DNA of 64,000 nucleotides from NCBI GenBank assembly GCA_045576455.1, contig JAZNGM010000035.1, positions 1 to 64,000 on the forward strand, written 5' to 3'. The position numbers were made by a program, and so were the translations under genes. The notes under the pieces are model-generated. The model did not search any database. It worked only from the letters and a program-made list of their open reading frames with translations, and was not told the DNA's origin. This document shows positions 42,510-52,386 of the stretch, piece after piece (the first letter of the stretch is position 1; every line of letters starts with the position of its first letter). Origin of the DNA: RGIG4034 sp045576455. Its GTDB lineage: Bacteria; Bacillota; Clostridia; Lachnospirales; Lachnospiraceae.

Positions 42510-43379
42510 ATGAATGTACTAAAATTTGATGTGAAAAAAGACTTTTTTTATCATTGGTGCGGCACTTTTATCGCCCCTAATGAAGACTGGATTCATTTAA
42601 GCAGAAATCTTACCGACTATGAACTGATTGTTGTTACGGAAGGTATACTGTATATTGCTGATAAAAATATGCTCTATACCGTACATCCGGGACAATATCT
42701 GCTTATGCCTCCTACAGAACATCAATACGGTTATCAATCATCCTCTTGTACTTTCTATTGGATGCATTTCGGATATAATAACGAAGAAAACAATCATGAT
42801 ACCCTTGATAGTCAAGACATGGATTTAACAAAACAATCCTATATTCCCGGAATGTTATTACTTCCGATACAAGGAAACTTATTTTCTCCGGACCGGATTG
42901 CCATCTTAATGAAACAACTTCAGGATTCTGACAGGCGATATTCGGAAATAAGCTTAAACCATTATCTTTGTGGTGCCATACTCTCAGAATTAGCCGTACA
43001 AAGTAATCTGTTTCAATCTTATGACAGTAAAAATTCAAAAGAACAGATTTGCCAGGATGTCATCAACTACATTGACTGGCACATCGCTGAGAATATAAAA
43101 GTATCAGAAATCTCAGATTATTTCGGTTACAATGAAAAATACTTTACAACTTTCTTTAAACAGTTTAAAGGAATTCCTGTGAAGCAATACATTCTTCAAA
43201 CTAAAATGGAACGGGCCAAAGCTTCTTTAACCGAAACGAACCAGCCTATTTCTCAAATAGCCTACAGCCTTGGTTTCAGTGATTCCCATAACTTTACCAA
43301 TGCTTTTAAAAAAGTGACCGGCCTTAATCCAACCGAATACCGGACAAGTTATACAAAAAGACAGGTCTTTAATGTTTAG
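42510..43379 (+). CDS. AraC family regulator, divergent from GH127
   Basis: A 289-residue regulator with an N-terminal cupin-like sensing domain (about 10-150: ELIVVTEGILYIADKNMLYT, HPGQYLLMPPTEHQYGY) and two C-terminal HTH motifs (about 190-285: IKVSEISDYFGYNEKYFTTF; ISQIAYSLGFSDSHNFTNAF). Such proteins sense sugars and activate nearby glycosidase genes. Its place next to GH127 suggests that it responds to an arabino-oligosaccharide or arabinose and controls that gene. Confidence 0.92.
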   Translation: MNVLKFDVKKDFFYHWCGTFIAPNEDWIHLSRNLTDYELIVVTEGILYIADKNMLYTVHPGQYLLMPPTEHQYGYQSSSCTFYWMHFGYNNEENNHDTLDSQDMDLTKQSYIPGMLLLPIQGNLFSPDRIAILMKQLQDSDRRYSEISLNHYLCGAILSELAVQSNLFQSYDSKNSKEQICQDVINYIDWHIAENIKVSEISDYFGYNEKYFTTFFKQFKGIPVKQYILQTKMERAKASLTETNQPISQIAYSLGFSDSHNFTNAFKKVTGLNPTEYRTSYTKRQVFNV

Positions 43380-43389
43380 ACCTGTCTTT
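43357..43389. terminator. Bidirectional terminator between AraC and the 86-residue gene
   Basis: AAAGACAGGTCT and AGACCTGTCTTT form a perfect 12-bp stem. Both stop codons lie in the hairpin. Confidence 0.8.
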
Positions 43390-43629
43390 ATCTTCAACAA
43401 TCTCCGGTGCAAATCTTGCGATAACATCCTGAACTTCCCTGCTTCTGTCACCATCACGGTATGCATTCATCATCTCTTCTTTTTTTGCTTCCGTAATCTT
43501 ATATTCATCCGATTGCAATGCATCCCGTACTTCTGACATATCCCGCACATAAGAATCCGATGCTGCGCTTGCGGATGCGGTTCCCAATGAATTATATAAC
43601 GGCGAACCGGAGCCATTATAATTTGCCAT
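43369..43629 (-). CDS. Small acidic orphan protein
   Basis: An 86-residue soluble protein with a Ser/Gly/Ala-rich N terminus and a helical, charged C-terminal half (MSEVRDALQSDEYKITEAKK, MMNAYRDGDRS). The helical part faintly recalls FlgM-type anti-sigma factors, but no flagellar gene is present and I do not call it so. A clear GGAGG site precedes the ATG. The 3' end overlaps the convergent AraC gene by 11 bases. Confidence 0.7.
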   Translation of the reverse strand: MANYNGSGSPLYNSLGTASASAASDSYVRDMSEVRDALQSDEYKITEAKKEEMMNAYRDGDRSREVQDVIARFAPEIVEDKDRSKH

Positions 43630-43703
43630 AATGCTACCTCCTGTATTTGAATCATTATGTTCATGAAATGAAGATAGTATATGGAATTATTTTATTTTAA
43701 TTC

Positions 43704-45518
43704 CTATTTTGAATTTTTGATTTTTTCATCAAGCTCCTGCAAATACATCCAGCGCTCCATTTTTTCAAACAACGCCTGTTCCAAATGTTCCTTTTCTTCC
43801 GTGAGCGCCTGTAGCTTTCCATATTGTGTGGCACATGTCAGAATTTCCTTATCAAGACGCTCAATCTCTTGTTCCATTGCAGCTATATCCTGCTCTATAG
43901 TACTGTATTCGCGTTGTTCCTGATACGTAAACTTAAGTTTTGCCTGACGCGGTTTCGTCTTTGTATCCGCATCCGTTGCCAAATCGCCTGCGCCGTTCTT
44001 TATCCTTGCCGCTTCAGCATTTTCTATACGCTCAAGTTCCCGTTCCCTATAGTCCGTATAATTGCCTTCCTGTTTTTCAATTACTCCATTATCCCTGAAA
44101 ACAAGCAGACCTGTTGCTACCTTATCCAAAAAATAGCGGTCATGGGAAACGGCTATTACAATTCCTTCAAATTGCAATAAATAATTTTCCAAAATAGTAA
44201 GTGTTTTAATATCCAAATCATTGGTCGGCTCGTCCAGTATCAATACATTCGGCGCACTCATTAAAATCTTAAGCAAATATAATCTTCTTTTTTCTCCGCC
44301 GGAAAGCTTTCCGATTAGAGAATACTGCATATCCCCGGTAAAAAGAAATCTTTCACACATTTGCGAAGCAGTAATTACACCTTCCCGGGTCTGTATATAT
44401 TCCGCTATATCCCTTACATAATCAATAACCTTTTTGGTTTCATCCAGTTCTTCATTTTCCTGGGAAAAAACACCATACTTTACGGTTGTTCCATATTCTA
44501 CATATCCTGCGTCCGGCTCCGACTGCCCGGTCAAAACCTTAATCAATGTAGATTTACCGCACCCGTTCGGACCAATTATGCCGATGCGTGCGTTCTGTAA
44601 AAATATATAATCAAAATCTTTAAACAGTAATTTGTCACCATATGCCTTGGAAACACCATGCAATTCAACCGTTTTCTTCCCCAGACGGGAAAAAGCACTG
44701 CTTATATTAACTTCCCCATCGATTTCAAGTTCCGGTCTGTCCCGGAGTGCTTCGAAACGTTGAATATGTGCTTTTTGTTTTGTAGAACGCGCTCTCGCAC
44801 CCCGAAGCATCCATGCAAGTTCAATGCGATACAGATTTTTATTTTTCTGTTCTTTTGCAATTAACTCTGCTTCACGTGCTGCTTTCTGTTCTACATATTT
44901 TGAATAGTTAGCCTGATATGTGTATATTTTTCCTTTATCAAGCTCCCATATTTTATTGGTTACTTCGTCAAGAAAATACCGGTCATGGGTAATCATGACA
45001 AATGCACCTTTATACTTTTTCAGCATATCCTGTAACCATTCAGTCATTTCGCTGTCAAGATGGTTTGTCGGCTCATCCAGAATCAGTATATCGGACGCGG
45101 TTAAAAATGTTTTTACAAGTGCAGCCCGCTTTCTCTGTCCACCGGAAAGTATGGAAGGATTAACCGATGCATCCGTAATACCCACTTTACGCAACATGGC
45201 TATAGCTTCACCTTCCAGATTACGGTATTCTTCTTCTGCTATCTTGCCATCAAGCACATTATCAAGTAATGTTTTCGTATTATCAAAAACAGGTATCTGG
45301 GGTAGATAGGCAATTCTTAAGCCTTTACCCATGGTAAGGATTCCTTCATCCGTACCTTCTTCTCCTGCCAATATGCGCAGTAACGTGGATTTACCGGTTC
45401 CGTTAATGCCAATAAGTCCTATTTTATCATTTTCATGAATACTTAAATTTATTTCATCAAAAAGCTTACGAATGCCATATGACTTCGTAAGCTTTTCAGC
45501 TACTAAAAGATTATTCAT
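43704..45518 (-). CDS. ABC-F ATPase, Uup-like
   Basis: A 604-residue double ABC protein. Domain 1: GINGTGKSTLLRI, LSGGQRKRAALV, LILDEPTNHLD; domain 2: GPNGCGKSTLIKV, LSGGEKRRLYLL, LILDEPTNDLDI. The linker (about 225-300) is of the Uup type and the C-terminal coiled coil (about 535-604) resembles the Uup DNA-binding end. Uup has links to ribosome function and precise excision of transposons. It lies 23 bases after the protease gene on the same strand and has no long leader, in contrast to the other two ABC-F genes here. Confidence 0.9.
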   Translation of the reverse strand: MNNLLVAEKLTKSYGIRKLFDEINLSIHENDKIGLIGINGTGKSTLLRILAGEEGTDEGILTMGKGLRIAYLPQIPVFDNTKTLLDNVLDGKIAEEEYRNLEGEAIAMLRKVGITDASVNPSILSGGQRKRAALVKTFLTASDILILDEPTNHLDSEMTEWLQDMLKKYKGAFVMITHDRYFLDEVTNKIWELDKGKIYTYQANYSKYVEQKAAREAELIAKEQKNKNLYRIELAWMLRGARARSTKQKAHIQRFEALRDRPELEIDGEVNISSAFSRLGKKTVELHGVSKAYGDKLLFKDFDYIFLQNARIGIIGPNGCGKSTLIKVLTGQSEPDAGYVEYGTTVKYGVFSQENEELDETKKVIDYVRDIAEYIQTREGVITASQMCERFLFTGDMQYSLIGKLSGGEKRRLYLLKILMSAPNVLILDEPTNDLDIKTLTILENYLLQFEGIVIAVSHDRYFLDKVATGLLVFRDNGVIEKQEGNYTDYRERELERIENAEAARIKNGAGDLATDADTKTKPRQAKLKFTYQEQREYSTIEQDIAAMEQEIERLDKEILTCATQYGKLQALTEEKEHLEQALFEKMERWMYLQELDEKIKNSK

Positions 45519-45541
45519 CTTATTCCTTTCACTTAACCGTA

Positions 45542-47140
45542 TTAATAATAATTAAGTTCTTCATCAAAAAATTGTATATATCCCGTCAAAATATCTTCAA
45601 GTGTTATGGCGCAATAATGTTTCTCGCCGGCATAAGTATATATATAACTAACCATTGCAATAAGATTACCATATCCGTCAAAAACAGCCGAACCGGAAGA
45701 ACCGGAATATACTGCTGCCGAAATAGTTGTTATATACTTAAGTTTCGAATAACATTTTGGCATATAATTATTAGGCAGATATTCATCGGTTTTTAACTCT
45801 ATAACATGGCCGGTTTTATCTTTTTTCCAAACGGTTCCGTCTGTTTTTAATGTTCTAAATCCGACTGAAACATCTTGGGGATTATCAATTGTATCAACAT
45901 ATCCCTTATTAATATGTACCGTCATCAATGTTTCTACAAATTCCTTGGACAAATCAGCACGTTTCACACTTACAAAAGAAACATCTATACCGTCCATACT
46001 TCCGACGGTTTCACCCTTAACCGTAGTCCCGTCATAAAAGGAAATTTCCAGATTATCTTTATTACTCGTTACATGGCGGTTTGTACAGATAATAATTTCT
46101 TCATCCGTAATTTTAACAATATAACCACTGCCCCGGCTTTTATTTGGTATTACAATTACGACGATAGAAGGTTCAAAATTTTCAAGAACCATTTTGATAT
46201 CACTTGATTCAAAGGTTCCGCTATCATATAAATTGTAGGCACCTACTATATTATCCTCGTTACGGTGCAACTCTTTCCGGTTTATTTTCTCCTGTAAATC
46301 AAGTCTGTCAAGCACATGGACCGTTGAGGTTGTATGGGAAGAAAAACCGTACTTGTCTGTTGACGTATAGATAATTTCATAATCTCCTGCTGCCGTTAAA
46401 TCAACATTCGTAGCATCTACCTTAATATCATAAGTTAAATCGCCATCCGTTTCGTCTACGGACTTAACATTGTGCGTTTCATAATCAAGCTCAAACCCAC
46501 ATGCTACATAATACTCTTCTGTTCCGGAAAGTACCGGCGGTGTATCTACGATTACCGGAACACGGCATTTTGTAACATTACCGTTTGCATCTGTTGCACA
46601 TACTATTACGTCGTAAGCACCGTTTTCTTTATAGCAGACCGCATTACCATACCCATCCCCTTCAAGTCCGGTTGTAATCTCGACTTCAACTTCACCGCTT
46701 AAATCATAACTATCAAAAACAAAATAACCGATGTCATAAGCACAATTATTTTGCAGATAAATATCATCCGTATTTACCGTTACCTCAGGAGGGGTCGTGT
46801 CTTCAATAATAATTTCAAAAGTTTCCTTCTGAAAAGCATGCGTTACCGGTATAAGATATGTTCCGACCTGATTTTCCTTAACCGAAGACATATCCATTTC
46901 TGTTACTTCCAAAGCATATTTATTACCCGAAACATAATCTTTAAGTGTATAGCTTATCTCTTCACCCAGCTCATAAACAACGCTGCTTTCCAATATTTTT
47001 ACAGGAACAAAATATGTTAATACAGCAAAAGTGCCTATTATTCCTAAAACTACCGCAGAGATAAATATGACAGAAAATATAATTATGCGTTTTTTTAATG
47101 ACAACTTAGGCTCATCTATCACATTATCATTTGTATCCAT
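45542..47140 (-). CDS. Membrane-anchored trypsin-like serine protease with Ig-like repeats
   Basis: A 532-residue protein: cytoplasmic N terminus, one helix (about 18-43), two or three Ig-like/bacterial cadherin-type beta repeats (about 48-275, with DTTPPEV, DTPPVLSG and AAGDYEIIYTSTDKYG), and a trypsin-fold protease (about 310-525). The triad is visible as His356 (ICTNRHVT), Asp386 (GIDVSFV) and Ser482 (YSGSSGSAVF). The serine motif GxSGSA resembles glutamyl endopeptidase/HtrA-type enzymes. No PDZ domain is seen. It probably acts outside the membrane on cell-wall or surface proteins. The target is unknown. Confidence 0.85.
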   Translation of the reverse strand: MDTNDNVIDEPKLSLKKRIIIFSVIFISAVVLGIIGTFAVLTYFVPVKILESSVVYELGEEISYTLKDYVSGNKYALEVTEMDMSSVKENQVGTYLIPVTHAFQKETFEIIIEDTTPPEVTVNTDDIYLQNNCAYDIGYFVFDSYDLSGEVEVEITTGLEGDGYGNAVCYKENGAYDVIVCATDANGNVTKCRVPVIVDTPPVLSGTEEYYVACGFELDYETHNVKSVDETDGDLTYDIKVDATNVDLTAAGDYEIIYTSTDKYGFSSHTTSTVHVLDRLDLQEKINRKELHRNEDNIVGAYNLYDSGTFESSDIKMVLENFEPSIVVIVIPNKSRGSGYIVKITDEEIIICTNRHVTSNKDNLEISFYDGTTVKGETVGSMDGIDVSFVSVKRADLSKEFVETLMTVHINKGYVDTIDNPQDVSVGFRTLKTDGTVWKKDKTGHVIELKTDEYLPNNYMPKCYSKLKYITTISAAVYSGSSGSAVFDGYGNLIAMVSYIYTYAGEKHYCAITLEDILTGYIQFFDEELNYY

Positions 47141-47164
47141 ATCTTGTTCCTTTCGTAAAATTAA

Positions 47165-48484
47165 TTATTTTGCAAAAATAAAGCTTTCTATCTTACATAA
47201 TTCTCTTCCGTCAAAAGCATCCTTAATCCAGGATTTCATTCCGGTTTCAAAGGTAAAGTATACGGCATGTCTTCCCGTAATGGCAGGAAGATTAATCTTA
47301 AGAACACTGTCATTCGGCGTAATTCTTCCCGTTCCGATAATTTCCCCGTCTTCACTGTCAAGATGTACATGCATATTACCTACCTGACCGCTTCCAAGCT
47401 GGTTAACGAAAAGTGTAACACCGGTATTGGAATAATCTTCACCAAAATCAAAGTACTTATATCCGATAACACTGCCACCGGCTATATTAATAATCGGACG
47501 CTTGAAAATGCTCATTTCTCCTACATAACAACCACCTTTAAGTACACAGGCAAGTTCTGCTTTTGTTTCCTGATACGGAGATAAGCTTTCTGAGAAACCG
47601 AGAGAGGTAGTTTCTACCTGTTCAATCGTTCCGTCCTCTTTAATTTCAATTCTTTCTACACATCCGCGACGTGACATACAGGTATTGTTTGTCATTCTGT
47701 GATAGAAAACATACCACTGGTCTTTAATCTTACAGATAGAACCATGATTGTTACCTGCAGGATAATCTACTCCGCTATCCACAATTACGCCTCTGTATTC
47801 AAACGGTCCTGTCGGACTCTTAGAAGTTGCATATACAAGCTGGCTTGTTGTCTGTGGCGAATAAATCAAATAATATAAATCATTTACTTTTCTTGGAGAG
47901 CATGCCTCAAAAAATCTGAACGGCTCTTCTGCCGGAATAAAATCTTTCTGATATGTACCCGGTAATACTTCATACATGTTATCCTTATTTACTTCAAACA
48001 TATAAGAGTGAAGATATCCACAGTATACATATACTCTTCCGTCGTCATCCACAAGAACGCCCGGATCAATCATTATTCTTTGTTTAAGATCCTCTATATC
48101 CGTTTCCTCTGACTGATACTGGGATACCACTTTAAAAGGTCCCTCCGGATGATCACTTACCGCAACACATCCATACGCCCCTACAATATAGGCATACAAA
48201 TAATACTTACCATCTTTTTCCACGACATCAGGGGCAAACAACCGGTTTCCGGTCCACGGTGTATCTGATTCATGGTCTCTGTCTGCCTTTGTATGGAATG
48301 CATCTCCATGGCATACCCAATGGTCAAGGTCATCAACAGAAGCTGACCATACCTTTAATTTGTAATCACAAAAATCTTCTGAATTCGGATGATCGTGTGA
48401 ACCGTAAATGTATACTCTGTCTCCGAATACTCTGGGTTCTCCGTCCGGGATATATTCCCATTCCGGTAAATATGGATTTGGCAT
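47165..48484 (-). CDS. Glycoside hydrolase family 43 protein with C-terminal CBM6-like domain
   Basis: A 439-residue protein without signal peptide, so probably cytoplasmic. The five-bladed GH43 domain (about 5-300) shows EPRVFGDRVYIYGSHD, FAPDVVEKDGKYYLYAYI, DPGVLVDDDGRVYVYCG and FEACSPRKVNDLYYLIYS; the Glu in FEACS is the likely general acid. The C-terminal part (about 310-439; AGGSVIGYKYFDFG, FVNQLGSGQVGNMHVHLDS) is a CBM6-like sandwich. Such enzymes split xylo- or arabino-oligosaccharides. It begins 13 bases after the YhaN-like gene, an odd neighbour. Confidence 0.88.
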   Translation of the reverse strand: MPNPYLPEWEYIPDGEPRVFGDRVYIYGSHDHPNSEDFCDYKLKVWSASVDDLDHWVCHGDAFHTKADRDHESDTPWTGNRLFAPDVVEKDGKYYLYAYIVGAYGCVAVSDHPEGPFKVVSQYQSEETDIEDLKQRIMIDPGVLVDDDGRVYVYCGYLHSYMFEVNKDNMYEVLPGTYQKDFIPAEEPFRFFEACSPRKVNDLYYLIYSPQTTSQLVYATSKSPTGPFEYRGVIVDSGVDYPAGNNHGSICKIKDQWYVFYHRMTNNTCMSRRGCVERIEIKEDGTIEQVETTSLGFSESLSPYQETKAELACVLKGGCYVGEMSIFKRPIINIAGGSVIGYKYFDFGEDYSNTGVTLFVNQLGSGQVGNMHVHLDSEDGEIIGTGRITPNDSVLKINLPAITGRHAVYFTFETGMKSWIKDAFDGRELCKIESFIFAK

Positions 48485-48496
48485 ATTTTTTCCTCC

Positions 48497-51238
48497 TTAC
48501 ATCCTGCTTTCATGGCAGGTAAAATATATTATCTGGTAACTTTTTGAAATTTCTTTTAATAACATAACTGCTTTTTTAATCTTTGCTTCATCAAGATTAA
48601 CAAACGGATCATCTAATACAATGAACGGCTTTTCCTCTTCATACATAACATCAATTAACGCAAACCGTAAGCATATATCAATAAAGTCCTGATAACCGCT
48701 GCTTAAAGAAGTAACCGGCCTTTGCATACCCTCTTCTATCTTGGTAAGGTTGATATTAGCATCTATAGAGAAATCCTGTGCTGCGTCCGGAACTATCTTA
48801 TTGTAATAAAAACAAAATCTCTCCATAACCGGTCTTGTATATTTTGTATTCAGGTTTTCTTTTGCCATTTTTAAATACTCGCCCGTTTTGGATACCAGTT
48901 TATACAACTGTTCTTTTTCGCTCTTTTTAATAAGAAGTCCCTCAAGCTCTAACTCTTTTTCACTTATCAGCATTCTCTTTTCATTAAGCTCATTAAGTCT
49001 GTCATTGTACATTTTAATGGCTTTTTCGGTTTCTTCCATTTCCCTTACAACCATATCCATGTTGTTGCTGATTTCTTCCGAAGACAATAACATCTCTTCT
49101 TCCGGTGTATCAGGGGATAAGACTACCGGATGCTCTTTTTCATAGGACAGTTTAAGCTGTTCCCTTCTTAAAAGTTCCTTATCCGCCCGGACAATCAAAA
49201 GAATCTGTTCTTTCATTTCCTGAAGTAATATCGGGATTTCTCTATCCGTTTCCCCTTTTACTTCAGTAATGAATGTCGTTATTTTGTCTTTTATCCTGCT
49301 ATACTTTTCCCGTGCTGTAACAAACTTATCGTTTTTTTCTTTTAAAATGCTATATTGTGCACTATCCTGTTCCAATCTGTTAAAGCAGTCATCTATATTA
49401 TCCATGGATACCTCTTTACCGGGATAATAGCTTAATATATATTGCTTTAAAGAAGCAAAACCATCCTTAATTTTCTCTTCGTAATTTTTACCTGCATACT
49501 CTCTCTTTTTAGCAAGTAAAGACTTATAATCTTCACCGGCCTGCTTAAACTGATATAAAGCATCCAATGCCGTTTCCCTGCTAAAAGGAATACCGTACTT
49601 AGCAAAAAATACATGAAACTCTTCCATAAGAGACGCTATTTTGTTTTCTTCTTCATTTAGTGCTTCCAATGTTTGCTGATAAACCGTTGAATTATCTATT
49701 ATATCCGGTGTGTCATAGTCGTCATCATCCTCATATAATATCTTTTCTTTTCCAAGGTTCAATACAAAGGCTCCTGTCAGCACAAGTAATCCGGCGGCAA
49801 CCACTATAATTCCGGGTACTAGCTTAATAAAAGAAATACCGGCACCTGTAAGAATCAGTAATGCTGCAAAAATAAACATAAGGTTTACCTTTTTAGCCGT
49901 TTTATTTAAATTCTCTTCCTGCTTTTTTCTTGCTTCTTCCTGTTTCTTAAGCAGTGCAACCTGATTTTTTTCATCTTCAACTTGTTTTATTATCTCAAGC
50001 TGGTTACGCTTGTTGCTGATATCACCCTGTCTTTTTATTAAATCATTCCAACCGGATATTTTAGCATTAATTTCCTCTGTTTCTGCAAAACCGTCAGGAT
50101 ATTTACTGTTTAAGCGGCGTATCTTTTCTTCATCCAGGGATTCTTTTTCTGTTTTATCGGAATGGATAAGCATATTTAACGCAGTAACTTCTCTCCGCTT
50201 TTCCTGAAGAGATTCTCTGCTTACCGCACCATTTATAAAAATTCCTTCTAACGAAAATAACGTTATCTCCGCCTCTTTTGATAACTCATTTTCCGCCATC
50301 GCAGCTTCAAAACTTTTCATCTTACCGGCATCTGAAAGCATAAGGTCAAGTATTTCCTCCGTTGGAGCTGTACCTTTATAATACGCCTCCAAAGCTTCTT
50401 TTTCCTCACGCTGTTCTTTAAGCTCTGCACAAAGTCTAAGATAATTATCCTTCCTTGCGGTTTTTTCTTTAAGCACACCTGCCTTGGTAAAATCGGACCT
50501 TAACTTATCTATTTCTTCTTGCTGTACTTTGTACTTTTCCTTTTCTGCTTTTAACAGGTTCTCATTTTCCGCTATTGTCGCATCCAATGTCTGGGTTTGC
50601 CTTATTTCTTCATGGAGCATGGAAATTTTATCATTAAGCTTCCTTATCTCTCCCGTTTGACGTGTCGGTGTCAGTGTATTAAGAATATTCGTAAGATATT
50701 TCTGTACATTCTCATAATTATTGACATCATCCGTTGCATCCGTTAAATTGCCTATTTTGGCACTGATGCTGTCTGAAACGGATTCTTTACCGTTTTCATG
50801 CACCTTACAATCGTTCTGGGCAATATAAATAGAACGTAAAAAGGACGCTGCATCAATGAGAAAAAGTTCTTCTCCTATATTTGATGCGGTATAATCTTTT
50901 GAAATAAGGTTTGTATTCTTATCCCTTAGTTCAACAGTATCATCTTTTTCCTTATTTCCGAATATTTTTATTAATTCATACTGTTTATGGTTTGCTTCAA
51001 AAACAATTCTTCCACCATAAGTACCCTTATTCCAGGGACGGTATTTTTCTCTCTCCCTTTCGGATGAGTTACGTTTTGTTTCATCTGAAAAACCATAAAA
51101 CATAACTTTAATAAAGGTGGCAAGTGTACTCTTTCCCCACCCGTTCTCTTCCATAAGTATGTATGGATTTTCCTTAAAAGAAATATTAAATTGTGATAGT
51201 TTTCCGAAATTTTCAATATGACAGGAAATCAACTTCAT
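48497..51238 (-). CDS. YhaN-like SMC/SbcC-type ATPase
   Basis: A 913-residue AAA ATPase of the SMC/Rad50 type. N-terminal head with Walker A ENGWGKSTLATF; long coiled coils (about 165-440 and 520-790); a membrane hairpin in the middle (about 455-500: FIFAALLILTGAGISFIKL, IIVVAAGLLVLTGAFVL); C-terminal head with SLSSGYQDFIDICLRFAL and Walker B FIVLDDPFVNLD. The membrane hairpin inside the coiled coil is typical of YhaN. With the nuclease encoded just upstream it should form an SbcCD/Rad50-Mre11-like complex for DNA end processing. The start overlaps the nuclease stop by ATGA. Confidence 0.9.
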   Translation of the reverse strand: MKLISCHIENFGKLSQFNISFKENPYILMEENGWGKSTLATFIKVMFYGFSDETKRNSSEREREKYRPWNKGTYGGRIVFEANHKQYELIKIFGNKEKDDTVELRDKNTNLISKDYTASNIGEELFLIDAASFLRSIYIAQNDCKVHENGKESVSDSISAKIGNLTDATDDVNNYENVQKYLTNILNTLTPTRQTGEIRKLNDKISMLHEEIRQTQTLDATIAENENLLKAEKEKYKVQQEEIDKLRSDFTKAGVLKEKTARKDNYLRLCAELKEQREEKEALEAYYKGTAPTEEILDLMLSDAGKMKSFEAAMAENELSKEAEITLFSLEGIFINGAVSRESLQEKRREVTALNMLIHSDKTEKESLDEEKIRRLNSKYPDGFAETEEINAKISGWNDLIKRQGDISNKRNQLEIIKQVEDEKNQVALLKKQEEARKKQEENLNKTAKKVNLMFIFAALLILTGAGISFIKLVPGIIVVAAGLLVLTGAFVLNLGKEKILYEDDDDYDTPDIIDNSTVYQQTLEALNEEENKIASLMEEFHVFFAKYGIPFSRETALDALYQFKQAGEDYKSLLAKKREYAGKNYEEKIKDGFASLKQYILSYYPGKEVSMDNIDDCFNRLEQDSAQYSILKEKNDKFVTAREKYSRIKDKITTFITEVKGETDREIPILLQEMKEQILLIVRADKELLRREQLKLSYEKEHPVVLSPDTPEEEMLLSSEEISNNMDMVVREMEETEKAIKMYNDRLNELNEKRMLISEKELELEGLLIKKSEKEQLYKLVSKTGEYLKMAKENLNTKYTRPVMERFCFYYNKIVPDAAQDFSIDANINLTKIEEGMQRPVTSLSSGYQDFIDICLRFALIDVMYEEEKPFIVLDDPFVNLDEAKIKKAVMLLKEISKSYQIIYFTCHESRM

Positions 51239-52359
51239 ACGGTAATCTCCTCTCCCGAAAGTGCTCTTATGCCCATTCTGATTATTTCGTTTTTCATATC
51301 TTCGTCCATCGTATCATCTGCACGGACTAATCTTATAAACTCTCCTTTTAAGGAGGCGTCATGTTCATATTGTGTATAATCAATTTTAAGCTTTGTTTCG
51401 TCATAAAGCTTAACAAAATAATAATCCTGAATAAAATGATTGAGAATAAAGTCTGTATTTATCTCGCACTCTACAAATAGACTTCCCGTCAATACTATTT
51501 TAATCATACTGTCGGAAGAATATTTTTTATCATTAAGTACTTTACGGACACGGTCTGTCATATCATTGGAATTACCTGCATCCGTCACATCCACTTCCAC
51601 CGTATATATATTTCTCTTGGCAAAAGGTATGAACGTATCCGTAAACTGTCCGTTTTCTTCATCAATATTAAGTAAGACAAAGCCATGCTCCCCACATTCA
51701 TCAAAGCCTCTTCCCTCAAGACAACCCGGATAACAATAAACGCCTCTTGCATCAATATTACCTCTCATATAGGCATGAATATGTCCAAGCGCTAGGTAAT
51801 CTATCCCTTTGTTCTTAAGTCCGTTTATATGAATTACTTCTGCCTTATCTTTTACATTATAATCTACATGCTGACCATGCAACGTAACAATATTAAAATC
51901 CCTTGCGTTTAAGGAAAGCGCATTATAGATAGTATTACTATTTATACCATTTAATTCCGTCGCCGTTATTACTACCTTAACCGTTCCTTCCGGATTAATG
52001 GTATAAGACGTCAATTCATCACTGAATAATTTCAGGTTATGAGGCTTTGCTTCCATAGAAACCTCCATGGAAGCAAAATAATCATTGGCATCATGATTAC
52101 CCTTAAGATAATAAAAATCTATCTCAGGGTTATTAACAATATTATAATAGACGGTATTTCCTGCTGTTTTACTAATCGTATTCGTATCAAATAAATCCCC
52201 GGCAATGATAATTGCCCGGACATTATTATCCTTAGCATACGAAACCATTCTCTCGAAGGTTTTCAGTAACTCGGCCTTCCGTTCTTTTCTTTTTTCCGAA
52301 TCAAGATTTGCGGACAATTTTGAATCAAGATGTAAATCCGCACAATGAATAATCCTCAT
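51235..52359 (-). CDS. YhaO/SbcD-like DNA exonuclease
   Basis: About 374 residues with a calcineurin-type metallophosphoesterase domain (about 1-230) having all family motifs: CADLHLDS (DxH), IAGDLFDT (GD), LKGNHDAN (GNHD), TLHGQHVD and LGHIHAY (GHxH). The C-terminal part (about 270-375) would bind the ATPase. It resembles Mre11/SbcD nucleases and pairs with the YhaN-like ATPase. The start at 52359 (MRIIHCAD) follows GGGGA at a good distance; the ATG four codons upstream has no site. Confidence 0.9.
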   Translation of the reverse strand: MRIIHCADLHLDSKLSANLDSEKRKERKAELLKTFERMVSYAKDNNVRAIIIAGDLFDTNTISKTAGNTVYYNIVNNPEIDFYYLKGNHDANDYFASMEVSMEAKPHNLKLFSDELTSYTINPEGTVKVVITATELNGINSNTIYNALSLNARDFNIVTLHGQHVDYNVKDKAEVIHINGLKNKGIDYLALGHIHAYMRGNIDARGVYCYPGCLEGRGFDECGEHGFVLLNIDEENGQFTDTFIPFAKRNIYTVEVDVTDAGNSNDMTDRVRKVLNDKKYSSDSMIKIVLTGSLFVECEINTDFILNHFIQDYYFVKLYDETKLKIDYTQYEHDASLKGEFIRLVRADDTMDEDMKNEIIRMGIRALSGEEITV

Positions 52360-52386
52360 ACTAGTCCCCATAACAATATAATTTTC

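Noticed and set aside
43369..43629. FlgM anti-sigma factor
   Set aside because: Similarity is limited to a charged helical pattern and no flagellar gene is present.
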